In this document: piece by piece, positions 53,401 to 55,849 of the stretch
Numbering within the stretch: position 1 is the first letter of the stretch
How the letters are laid out: each line of letters starts with the position of its first letter
Assembly (NCBI RefSeq): GCF_047948215.1
Contig: NC_134455.1
Span: 321,896,147 to 321,960,146 of the forward strand
Length of the DNA stretch: 64,000 bases
Direction of reading: 5' to 3'
From: Lycorma delicatula
Taxonomy: Eukaryota > Arthropoda > Insecta > Hemiptera > Fulgoridae
Made by a program: the position numbers and the translations under genes
Notes under the pieces: model-generated
The model's database searches: none
Seen by the model: only the letters and a program-made list of their open reading frames with translations
What the model was told of the DNA's origin: nothing

Positions 53401-53818
53401 AAATACAATGTAAAAAGTAAGCAAATTCAGTACCAGTATATTATAAACATGTTTTATCAAGGTTATTTGTTTTATACAATCTTTTGGCCGGGCTAGTTTA
53501 CTGCAACTGTAGGCAGATCATAAACAAGGAAATTTACACTATTACATGTTATAAAGTTACTTTTCAAGTATTATAATTATATACTGTTTTACCATTATAC
53601 ATGAGTAATACTTTCTACATTTTGTTTCAGTCCCATCAATTGAAGTAAATGAATGGGCAGAATGTGCTCTTTTGCGTCTCAAACAAAAATTACAAGGTAC
53701 GGAAGAAGGAAGCACTGGACCAACAAGTGTTGAAGGGCAGGTGGAATGGTTAATCCAGGAGTCAAGAGATCCTGCTAATCTATGTTGCATATATCAAGGC
53801 TGGCAAGCATATCTGTGA
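1081..53818 (+). CDS. ATM: ATM-like checkpoint kinase, 3' part: 12 exons (gene span)
   Basis: Serine/threonine kinase of the PI3K-related family. In the nucleus it senses double-strand breaks, acts with the MRN complex, and helps protect telomeres in insects (family knowledge). Twelve exons (1081-1304, 5707-5822, 8081-8219, 10546-10659, 14317-14423, 19237-19353, 31270-31422, 38782-38930, 47561-47667, 49705-49819, 51700-51878, 53631-53818) join with matching phases and no internal stop, giving 568 residues to a TGA. Order: end of FAT domain (exons 1-3), linker (4), kinase N-lobe (5-6), C-lobe (7-11), FATC (12). The catalytic-loop Asp and Asn (DRHVNN) and the metal-binding Asp (HIDFG) are present. 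The run [17 protein letters not shown] and the segment after it match ATM better than ATR, mTOR or DNA-PK. The start and N-terminal HEAT repeats lie left of the window. Introns run from about 1.8 to 11.9 kb, swollen by transposons. The kinase looks intact. Confidence 0.95.
1628..1990 (-). pseudogene. Mariner-like transposase, C-terminal remnant
   Basis: On the - strand, frames recover the mariner C-terminus: [15 protein letters not shown] (the third catalytic Asp region, normally PPYSPDLAPCDF), [14 protein letters not shown], and the closing block around MRKL and [10 protein letters not shown]. The GAGGGGGATTGAAATGTAAG stretch near 1630 resembles a transposon terminus. Only the last third remains, with stops and frameshifts. 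Confidence 0.7.
1991..3053. other. Intronic DNA, no gene seen
   Basis: AT-rich intron sequence. The only structure noted is a small perfect hairpin at 2447-2465 (GTGACAC / GTGTCAC). No conserved reading frame was recognised. Confidence 0.5.
3054..4035 (-). pseudogene. Tc1/mariner-type transposase remnant (DUF4817 class)
   Basis: On the - strand the N-terminal helix-turn-helix piece reads [20 protein letters not shown] near 3680-3620, matching the S-K-W---F--TGSV block of DUF4817-type transposases. Further on are [20 protein letters not shown] (3205-3145) and [14 protein letters not shown], the C-terminal catalytic block. The bases before 4035 (CCCACCCAG, followed by TA) look like a terminal repeat with a TA target site. 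No matching left terminus was found. Frames are broken throughout. Confidence 0.65.
4329..4365. repeat. Perfect 16-bp hairpin
   Basis: CCATGTTAGTTAATTT at 4329-4344 is the exact reverse complement of 4350-4365, separated by the loop ACTAA. It lies in the first complete ATM intron. No transposon coding sequence is attached. It could be the tip of a small fold-back element. Confidence 0.8.
4468..4497. repeat. Tandem 9-base repeat, three units
   Basis: GATTGTACT is repeated three times head to tail at 4468-4494, followed by GAT. Intronic. Confidence 0.8.
4498..5706. other. Intronic DNA, no gene seen
   Basis: AT-rich intron with a poly-A run at 5325-5341 and a short TG run at 5378-5389. No reading frame with recognisable homology before the exon at 5707. 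Confidence 0.5.
5707..5822 (+). CDS. ATM: ATM exon: FAT domain, HPHHT motif
   Basis: Acceptor ATTTTTTCAG, donor GTATAA. It encodes [16 protein letters not shown], the best conserved block of the ATM FAT domain, followed by a lysine-rich stretch ([12 protein letters not shown]). It enters in phase with the previous exon (g + aa gives Glu) and ends on a codon boundary. Confidence 0.93.
6817..7330 (-). pseudogene. Pogo/Tigger-like transposase, N-terminal remnant
   Basis: On the - strand, frames recover a CENP-B-type DNA-binding region: [12 protein letters not shown] near 7265-7230, [20 protein letters not shown] (7160-7100), [11 protein letters not shown], and [17 protein letters not shown] (6945-6890). 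This matches the two helix-turn-helix modules of pogo-type transposases (the E-A---GN--AA and KAREIA blocks). The DDE domain is missing. A motif at 7724-7790 with repeated AAGAYGCA words may be the element's outer end. Confidence 0.6.
7432..7625. repeat. Fold-back (MITE-like) repeat
   Basis: The arms at about 7432-7494 and 7560-7625 are imperfect inverted copies; the outer 39 bases differ at three positions, and a run of 21 matches exactly. The roughly 65-base centre is unique. No coding sequence. It sits beside the pogo-like remnant and may have inserted into that element. Confidence 0.75.
8081..8219 (+). CDS. ATM: ATM exon: C-terminal FAT helices
   Basis: Acceptor TATTTATAG, donor GTTAAA. 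It encodes 46 residues containing [18 protein letters not shown], matching the helix before the kinase domain in ATM (AEAYI-L-AN pattern). It begins on a codon boundary and leaves one base for the next exon. No in-frame stop. Confidence 0.88.
8220..10545. other. Intronic DNA, no gene established
   Basis: Long AT-rich intron. Two short open stretches exist: codons 9270-9368 on + (contains [13 protein letters not shown]) and an 82-residue frame at 9667-9915. Neither is recognised, and neither has splice or start context that would support a gene. Confidence 0.4.
10546..10659 (+). CDS. ATM: ATM exon: FAT-kinase linker
   Basis: Acceptor CCTTTTCAG, donor GTAAGG. It encodes [20 protein letters not shown] and onward to NYENIVG, matching the ATM segment just before the kinase N-lobe (K-L--L--V-VPT). 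Entry phase 1+2, exit one base. Confidence 0.88.
10731..11431 (-). pseudogene. PiggyBac-like transposase remnant
   Basis: On the - strand, broken frames recover [16 protein letters not shown] and EANKYAKKE, then [14 protein letters not shown] (11240-11075). Next come SIDESLMLF and FTRCV (10980-10900), then [20 protein letters not shown] and [15 protein letters not shown], ending near 10735. This is the order of piggyBac (PGBD) transposases, including the DES motif with a catalytic Asp. The end GGGTTAA at 11424-11431 fits a piggyBac terminus (CCC) next to a TTAA target. The C-terminal third is missing. Confidence 0.7.
11432..14316. other. Intronic DNA, no gene seen
   Basis: Low-complexity AT-rich intron. 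Short open frames at 12057-12245, 13116-13298 and 13581-13763 show no homology I recognise. Confidence 0.5.
14317..14423 (+). CDS. ATM: ATM exon: kinase N-lobe
   Basis: Acceptor GTTTTTAG, donor GTAAAT. It encodes [17 protein letters not shown] and then KRTQLVK, corresponding to the ATM N-lobe block with AGGVN-PK and the G-DG loop. The lysine of QLVK lies in the ATP-binding region. It ends on a codon boundary. Confidence 0.92.
15239..16160 (-). mobile_element. Internally deleted mariner element with both termini
   Basis: Both ends are visible: 15239 onward (CGAGACTTGGCTGATAAATT) and the reverse complement of the bases before 16160 (CACAAGATTTAGCTGATAAA) form imperfect terminal repeats of about 30 bases, each next to TA. 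On the - strand there is an N-terminal piece beginning [20 protein letters not shown], then the helix-turn-helix ([23 protein letters not shown]). After that the sequence jumps directly to VHDNYCAN and [15 protein letters not shown] and the C-terminus ([10 protein letters not shown]). The middle of the transposase, including the first catalytic Asp, is deleted. At 922 bp it is a non-autonomous copy. Confidence 0.8.
16161..17930. other. Intronic DNA with one unassigned open frame
   Basis: It contains an 87-residue open frame on + at 17413-17676 (includes [19 protein letters not shown]) that remains open upstream to a stop. I do not recognise it. The rest is AT-rich intron without visible features. 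Confidence 0.35.
17935..18610 (-). pseudogene. Mariner-like (SETMAR-type) transposase, 3'-truncated
   Basis: On the - strand: [20 protein letters not shown] (18570-18510), [16 protein letters not shown], and a second frame with [20 protein letters not shown] and [15 protein letters not shown]. After those come [17 protein letters not shown] (first catalytic Asp), [17 protein letters not shown] and [20 protein letters not shown] (second catalytic region), breaking off near 17935. At least two frameshifts are needed. The third catalytic Asp is absent, so it is inactive. A 142-residue open frame on the + strand is its shadow. Confidence 0.85.
18611..19236. other. Intronic DNA, no gene seen
   Basis: AT-rich intron with several T runs, leading to the acceptor at 19236. 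Nothing recognised. Confidence 0.5.
19237..19353 (+). CDS. ATM: ATM exon: kinase N-lobe, DDLRQD block
   Basis: Acceptor TTCTTTTAG, donor GTAATA, 39 whole codons. [15 protein letters not shown] is diagnostic of the PI3K-related kinases and RKLVIRTYK follows. The open frame runs past the donor into the intron to 19545, but homology stops exactly at the GT. Confidence 0.95.
19861..19874. repeat. Target-site duplication, left copy
   Basis: AACTCAAACTCCCC is repeated exactly at 25668-25681 and brackets the I-like LINE. A run of C follows, so the exact edge could shift by a few bases. Confidence 0.85.
20151..21319 (+). pseudogene. I-like LINE ORF1 (gag-like, zinc knuckles)
   Basis: Nucleic-acid-binding protein of the I-like LINE, expected to package the element RNA. 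It is recoverable only across frames. The N-terminal part runs to the stop near 20461; the middle ([19 protein letters not shown], then [20 protein letters not shown]) is in another frame. From about 20882 comes [33 protein letters not shown] and [16 protein letters not shown], three CCHC-type knuckles. The frame closes at TGA 21317-21319 (LVNPTV). The track-like frame at 21316-21591 may belong to its C-terminal tail. Confidence 0.75.
21619..22846 (+). pseudogene. I-like LINE ORF2: endonuclease and start of RT
   Basis: It starts at ATG 21619 with [20 protein letters not shown], the N-terminal signature of the LINE endonuclease, then breaks at a stop and shifts frame at about 21705. The long open frame 21707-22846 carries [47 protein letters not shown] (the catalytic GDFNAHH) and a region with [10 protein letters not shown] near the end of the domain. 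It continues into the first RT block, [19 protein letters not shown]. It ends at a premature stop at 22844. Confidence 0.85.
22850..24530 (+). pseudogene. I-like LINE ORF2: reverse transcriptase and start of RNase H
   Basis: Same protein after the premature stop. RT blocks are [20 protein letters not shown] (22898), [42 protein letters not shown] (first catalytic Asp), [13 protein letters not shown] and [11 protein letters not shown] (23437). The usual F/YADD appears here as FVDD. Further stops and shifts occur near 23533 and 23828. RNase H begins with [20 protein letters not shown] (24317), followed by [14 protein letters not shown] and [13 protein letters not shown], giving the D-E-D residues. 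Confidence 0.85.
24560..24995 (+). pseudogene. I-like LINE ORF2: end of RNase H and C-terminal tail
   Basis: After a stop at 24523 the RNase H resumes with [20 protein letters not shown] (24607), the last catalytic block. A C-terminal segment with [15 protein letters not shown] (24896) follows, resembling the THGYLM...P-C zinc-like tail of I and Jockey elements. The rest, to the A-rich tail at 25649, is the 3' UTR. Confidence 0.8.
25668..25681. repeat. Target-site duplication, right copy
   Basis: AACTCAAACTCCCC directly after the A-rich tail of the I-like LINE, identical to 19861-19874. The sequence resumes with the - strand R1-like 3' region. Confidence 0.85.
30101..31269. other. Intronic DNA, boundary of old LINE uncertain
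   Basis: Holds the (unplaced) 5' edge of the R1-like LINE and AT-rich intron up to the exon at 31270. A less AT-rich patch near 30540-30680 stands out in composition but codes for nothing I recognise. Confidence 0.4.
31270..31422 (+). CDS. ATM: ATM exon: hinge and early C-lobe
   Basis: Acceptor AATTTTACAG, donor GTAAAT, 51 whole codons. [14 protein letters not shown] is the conserved ATM block after the hinge; [13 protein letters not shown] follows. It is preceded by the largest intron (11.9 kb), which carries two nested LINEs. Confidence 0.95.
31657..31668. repeat. Target-site duplication, left copy
   Basis: AATAAATGCACA, repeated exactly at 33567-33578. It brackets the GC-rich R1-like LINE. 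Confidence 0.8.
32226..32640 (-). pseudogene. R1-like ORF2 C-terminus with zinc-finger-like motif
   Basis: A shift of frame near 32640 separates this from the RT. Pieces from two frames give KARFRL-type residues and [20 protein letters not shown] (C-x2-C...H-x3-C), the CCHC motif found at the C-terminus of R1 ORF2. It ends at a stop near 32226. Confidence 0.75.
32628..33566 (-). pseudogene. R1-like reverse transcriptase, C-terminal part
   Basis: A long open frame of an R1-clade RT lacking its N-terminus: [52 protein letters not shown] (the AYADD catalytic motif), [17 protein letters not shown], and the thumb region [14 protein letters not shown]. The annotated-looking extension upstream to 33698 is host intron and not part of the element. 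Without endonuclease and RT N-terminus it cannot move on its own. Confidence 0.88.
33567..33578. repeat. Target-site duplication, right copy
   Basis: AATAAATGCACA, matching 31657-31668. Host intron resumes after it. Confidence 0.8.
34165..35234 (+). pseudogene. LINE reverse-transcriptase fragment (Jockey/R1-like)
   Basis: On the + strand, several frames recover an [22 protein letters not shown] (34294-34353), [19 protein letters not shown] (34397), [27 protein letters not shown] (the normal GSVLGP block is damaged), and [12 protein letters not shown] (34780) where the YADD motif has become PND. It ends with thumb-like sequence ([20 protein letters not shown]). No ORF1, endonuclease or termini are seen. 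A very old fragment. Confidence 0.7.
36086..37637 (+). pseudogene. Decayed member of an uncharacterised, multi-copy arthropod family
   Basis: From ATG 36086: [36 protein letters not shown], then after a stop CIVCTNC, two CxxC-type pairs suggesting a metal-binding N-terminus. Further blocks are [37 protein letters not shown] (36541), [20 protein letters not shown] (36748), and [15 protein letters not shown]. The C-terminus is [36 protein letters not shown] and [15 protein letters not shown], ending at 37637. I recall proteins with this block order from many arthropod genomes in multiple unexplained copies, which suggests a mobile origin. I cannot assign a function. At least five stops or frameshifts are present. 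No intron or flanking repeat is evident. Confidence 0.6.
37638..38781. other. Intronic DNA with AT microsatellite
   Basis: AT-rich intron with a (TA)n run at about 38427-38451 and a less AT-rich patch near 37850-37950. No coding signal before the exon at 38782. Confidence 0.5.
38782..38930 (+). CDS. ATM: ATM exon: C-lobe helix before the catalytic loop
   Basis: Acceptor TGCTTTTTTAG, donor GTCAGT. It encodes a segment ending [14 protein letters not shown], equivalent to the [11 protein letters not shown] block of ATM. The serine codon is split across the intron (AG + T). Confidence 0.93.
39120..40640 (-). pseudogene. LINE fragment (RTE-like RT and C-terminus)
   Basis: On the - strand: [20 protein letters not shown] (40500-40440, the NYRGI-LLD block), then [20 protein letters not shown] (39980-39920, with the usual FADD mutated to FAND), and [14 protein letters not shown] continuation. 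It ends with [20 protein letters not shown] (39355-39295), the C-terminal block of RTE-like elements. Reads in several frames with many stops. It meets an oppositely oriented LINE fragment near 40640. Confidence 0.7.
40655..41375 (+). pseudogene. LINE fragment (RT end and C-terminus)
   Basis: On the + strand: [20 protein letters not shown] (FADD region, decayed), [15 protein letters not shown], then [16 protein letters not shown] and [17 protein letters not shown], closing with [14 protein letters not shown] near 41365. The order (FADD, E-GL--N--KT, GHILR, RGRP-W, W) is that of CR1/RTE-type LINE C-termini. Different family from the fragments on either side. Broken frames. Confidence 0.65.
41593..42330 (+). 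pseudogene. Mariner-like transposase, N-terminal half
   Basis: On the + strand from about 41789: [54 protein letters not shown]. The helix-turn-helix [20 protein letters not shown] and [11 protein letters not shown] follow, and then [11 protein letters not shown] (first catalytic block; the normal GDE reads GGE). It stops near 42325, where RTE-like LINE sequence begins. The upstream stretch from 41593 (ACTGTCCAGAAAAAAATAAC) looks like a mariner end. The remaining half of the transposase is not seen beyond the LINE. Confidence 0.75.
42335..44353 (+). mobile_element. RTE-like LINE copy 1 (RT and C-terminus, 5'-truncated)
   Basis: Three open frames joined across damage. 42332-42715 encodes [19 protein letters not shown], typical of the linker after the endonuclease. 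42751-43386 carries RT blocks [55 protein letters not shown] and [14 protein letters not shown]. 43477-44340 carries [39 protein letters not shown] (catalytic FADD), [33 protein letters not shown] and the C-terminal block ending SNQSND. It ends in an A tail at 44345-44354. The endonuclease is absent. It lies directly after a half mariner. It is nearly identical to the copy at 47772-48676. Confidence 0.88.
42677..42743. repeat. Tandem duplication inside the RTE-like ORF
   Basis: The segment AAAGGTATTATAAATAA...AAGTCGA at 42677-42707 is repeated at 42714-42743 with one base pattern shortened. It shifts the frame and introduces the stop that separates the linker from the RT. Confidence 0.75.
44354..45355. 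other. Intronic DNA, no gene seen
   Basis: AT-rich intron between the RTE-like copy and the DUF4817-type transposon. Nothing recognised. Confidence 0.5.
45356..46669 (-). mobile_element. DUF4817-type Tc1/mariner transposon with both terminal repeats
   Basis: The ends, CAGGGTGGTACATGAAATGA at 45356 and the reverse complement before 46669 (CAAGGTGGCGCATGAAATGG), are matching terminal repeats of about 35 bases next to TA. On the - strand the transposase starts at about 46517 ([20 protein letters not shown]) with helix-turn-helix [17 protein letters not shown]. The DDE region reads [20 protein letters not shown] (46070), then in a shifted frame [20 protein letters not shown], and [20 protein letters not shown]. 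It closes with [12 protein letters not shown] (45680) and [19 protein letters not shown]. Nearly full length, but with several shifts and stops, so not active. Confidence 0.88.
46670..47560. other. Intronic DNA, short TA run
   Basis: AT-rich intron with a small (TA)n run near 47437-47450. A 61-residue open frame at 46888-47073 shows no recognised homology. Confidence 0.5.
47561..47667 (+). CDS. ATM: ATM exon: catalytic loop and DFG motif
   Basis: Acceptor TTCTGTTATAG, donor GTAAGT. It encodes [15 protein letters not shown] and LIHIDFG. The catalytic Asp (DRH), the following Asn and the metal-binding Asp of HIDFG are all present, so the active site reads as functional. It leaves one base for the next exon. 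Confidence 0.97.
47762..48686. repeat. Target-site duplication pair around RTE-like copy 2
   Basis: AAGAGAAATG occurs at 47762-47771 and again at 48677-48686, immediately flanking the LINE body and its A-rich tail. Confidence 0.7.
47772..48676 (+). mobile_element. RTE-like LINE copy 2 (severely 5'-truncated)
   Basis: The last 0.9 kb of the same family as 42335-44353, nearly identical over its length. It opens within the RT ([15 protein letters not shown] block), includes [20 protein letters not shown] (47883), the [13 protein letters not shown] block, and [20 protein letters not shown], and ends at SNQSND before an A tail (48666-48673). Single-base deletions break the frame near 47870, 48130 and 48385. 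It sits in the short ATM intron just after the DFG exon. Confidence 0.88.
48687..49704. other. Intronic DNA with TA microsatellite
   Basis: AT-rich intron. A (TA)n run lies at about 49195-49216. No coding sequence before the exon at 49705. Confidence 0.5.
49705..49819 (+). CDS. ATM: ATM exon: activation segment
   Basis: It begins after a less usual AAG acceptor (TTTTTTGTTAAG) and ends at donor GTAAAA. It encodes [19 protein letters not shown] and then TRDIVDGMG, the ATM activation segment, nearly invariant in ATM orthologues. Phases on both sides match (G split g/gt, R split ag/a), which supports the acceptor choice. Confidence 0.95.
49820..51699. other. Intronic DNA, no feature seen
   Basis: AT-rich throughout. 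No repeat, transposon piece or open frame of note was recognised. Confidence 0.5.
51700..51878 (+). CDS. ATM: ATM exon: end of kinase domain
   Basis: Acceptor AATTTGCAG, donor [24 protein letters not shown] and then [12 protein letters not shown] match the end of the ATM kinase domain. About 30 variable residues ([16 protein letters not shown]) follow, corresponding to the spacer before FATC. Confidence 0.95.
52204..52560 (-). pseudogene. Mariner-like transposase, C-terminal remnant
   Basis: On the - strand: [20 protein letters not shown] (52545-52490, the DNAPAHTS block with a catalytic Asp), then a damaged third block ([15 protein letters not shown]), and [19 protein letters not shown] (52350-52295), equivalent to the closing W-KR--KCI motif. 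The end GCTTGATCAAAAAATTCATG near 52204 may be its terminus. Broken by stops. Confidence 0.65.
52960..52995. repeat. Perfect 16-bp hairpin
   Basis: AATGGTAAACTGCTGC at 52960-52975 pairs perfectly with 52980-52995 around a 4-base loop (ATCA). It lies in the last ATM intron, about 640 bases before the terminal exon. No transposon sequence is attached. Confidence 0.85.
52996..53630. other. Intronic DNA, no gene seen
   Basis: AT-rich intron leading to the acceptor of the terminal ATM exon. Nothing recognised. Confidence 0.5.
53631..53818 (+). CDS. ATM: ATM terminal exon: FATC domain and stop
   Basis: Acceptor TTTGTTTCAG. It encodes the end of the spacer ([21 protein letters not shown]) and the FATC tail, with [16 protein letters not shown] and ending GWQAYL before TGA at 53816-53818. 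The tail ends GWQAYL where vertebrate ATM ends GWKAWV. The FATC tail is the family's binding site for activating factors. A damaged partial copy of this exon lies at 54366-54543. Confidence 0.95.
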
Positions 53819-54176
53819 TTACTTTGCTCTTTGCATCACATTATGTTATTTAATTTCATTATTTTAGATTATTAATTTTGATCTGTGTTAAAAGTTTTTT
53901 TTATCAATCGTTATTTGAATATTATAGATGTAGATATTGTACATTTTACTTACTGATTTTTACTGACAGATTCTGCACTAAAATGGGTAACAATGATGAA
54001 ACTTGATTTTAAAAGTAAGCAAGTTATTTTATACAACTAAGAGTAGTTTTTCTCTTATTGAAGGGAAGTATATTTTTGTGTCATTTAACAGTTTTTTTTT
54101 GAGCAGATAGTGTGAATAGTTTAATCAAGTGTTAAATTTGCCTACTTTAATAATTTTTTTTGTTTGTTAGCATTGA

Positions 54177-54182
54177 AATAAA
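54177..54182 (+). promoter_or_regulatory. Candidate polyadenylation signal of ATM
   Basis: First AATAAA after the ATM stop codon, 359 bases downstream and followed by a T-rich stretch. Other AATAAA motifs occur by chance in DNA this AT-rich, so the real 3' end is not fixed. Confidence 0.35.
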
Positions 54183-54365
54183 TTTTTCTTTTTCTTTTTT
54201 TTTCTTTTAGTAAACTTATAATGAATATTAGTCAATTTGTATTAATTGTAAAATTATTAAATGATGTAGAATAACTTTGTTTACAAATAGTAGTTACTAT
54301 AAATAGTATATAATAAGCAGTACAAAATATTTGCTCATATATATACATACATACATAGGTAAATA

Positions 54366-54543
54366 TTTTGCATCTCAAACAGACATTACAAGGTACTGAA
54401 GAAGGAAGAACTGAACCTACAAATGATCTGAAGGTCATGTGGAATGGTTAATCCAGGAGTCAAGAGAACCTGCTAAGGTATATTGCATATTTCGGCTGGC
54501 AAGTGTACCTGAGATTACTTTGTTCTTTGCATCACTTTATAAT
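54366..54543 (+). pseudogene. Damaged partial duplicate of the terminal ATM exon
   Basis: About 175 bases repeat the ATM terminal exon and the first bases of its 3' UTR (53683-53855) with scattered substitutions and small deletions. Recognisable pieces are [18 protein letters not shown] spread over two frames, and the shared tail GAGATTACTTTG...TTTGCATCAC. The frame breaks after the GTEEG region, so the FATC tail cannot be read through. No similarity is seen upstream of the exon middle and no acceptor was copied. It is most likely a small segmental duplication rather than a usable alternative last exon. Confidence 0.75.
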
Positions 54544-54740
54544 GTGATACCAAGAGCAGTAACATAAAGAAAATGGATTAGAAAATTGTATACTAATTAG
54601 TACTCTATTATTTACAAAATAGCCAATCTAAAGTATTATTAAAAAAAACAAAGATTCTTAGGAAAACTTTTGTGAATAAATTTATGGGTGCTAGAATAGT
54701 TCTAATGTTAGATCTAAGAAAATGCTATTTACATATATAA

Positions 54741-55485
54741 GGTGTGTTCAGAAAAAACTGAACTTGTCTAATAAATATAACTTTAAATAGGCCTGTCCTC
54801 ATTGCTTTCTTACATTTTTGGGGAATGGCATACAGCTACTGTACCATATTTTCCTCAGTCTCTTTTATAATTTGAATAAACATCCTTTCAAGGTACCTTC
54901 AATTTGGAAAAGAGGAAAATGTTTGCTGGATCCAAGTTTGTAAAGTAGGGTGGATGAGGTACAACAGTTGTATAATATTTTTCCAAATAATGGCAGATAA
55001 GAAGCAATACATGTGCTGGCATATTGTCATGGTAAGACATCCAACTGCTACAGCTCAGACCTCTTTTTGCAAACAGTATCCCACAAATGTTGTAGAGCTC
55101 CTCGTTTACTATTTACCATGTGGAAAATTTGATCAACTAGTGCAGGAATGATCCTTTTCTCAACCATCATTGCTGGTTAAAATGTTTAAAAAAAGTATCT
55201 ATCAGCAATGGCATGGTCAAAAAGGTCCTTGACTGATGCTAACACAATTTTATTTCTGATCATTGGTCAGCAAACACATGAATTTTATGATATGCGGTGC
55301 ACATATTTTTCATTAAAATTGACCCTACTCTTATGCCCACTTTCTCAGCAATATCTTGGACAGTTAAGCTGCAATCTCCACTAGCCATAGCACAAACTGC
55401 ATCAGTGATACTGACACCATCATTTGTTGAGGAAGTCATCTATTTCTGGGATCTTAATCGGTTGATGTTTTGCCCCCTTAACCCT
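54741..55485 (-). pseudogene. Mariner element, C-terminal two thirds (left half of a split copy)
   Basis: It begins beside TA with AAGGTGTGTTCAGAAAAAAC, a transposon end that matches the far end at 62818. On the - strand: MTSSTNDGVSITDAVCAMAS (55438), SLTVQDIAEKVGIRVGSILM (helix-turn-helix), a damaged centre, and YHDNMPAHVLLLICHYLEKY (55035). VVPHPPYFTNLDPANIFLFS (54960, the third catalytic Asp block) and KLKVP follow. The expected N-terminus is missing here and is found about 7 kb away at 62400-62640. Confidence 0.75.
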
Positions 55486-55849
55486 TAAAAAACCAGTATA
55501 AAACATAACTTACCAGTAGCGACCAACAGATACTTAAGTAATTAACGCAAAAATATTATTGTCATTACCAGGAAAATTATTGCTATTTTTTCATATGTAA
55601 CAGAATATAAGTACATTTAATTTACAGCTAAAGGTATCCGAGCTGCTTATAACTTTTATAAGCAAGCTCTTTTGAGCTTGCTCATAACTGTTCTTCATTA
55701 TATTTATTCTTATTAAATATTATTAACAATAAAAAAACAGAACAGAAAGAGATAAAGAAAAGGAAAACAATTTTTACATCAATTAAAATCATACTTGCAT
55801 TATTAATACTCATATTATTAATAAAAATCATAGTTAAACTCAATCTTTA

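Noticed and set aside
1081..53818. Identity as ATR, mTOR or DNA-PKcs
   Set aside because: The HPHHT block in FAT, the activation segment [17 protein letters not shown] and the following VLLYDPL segment fit ATM, and the FATC spacing agrees.
54366..54543. Alternative terminal ATM exon
   Set aside because: No copied splice acceptor and the frame is broken before the FATC tail, so it cannot give a functional C-terminus.
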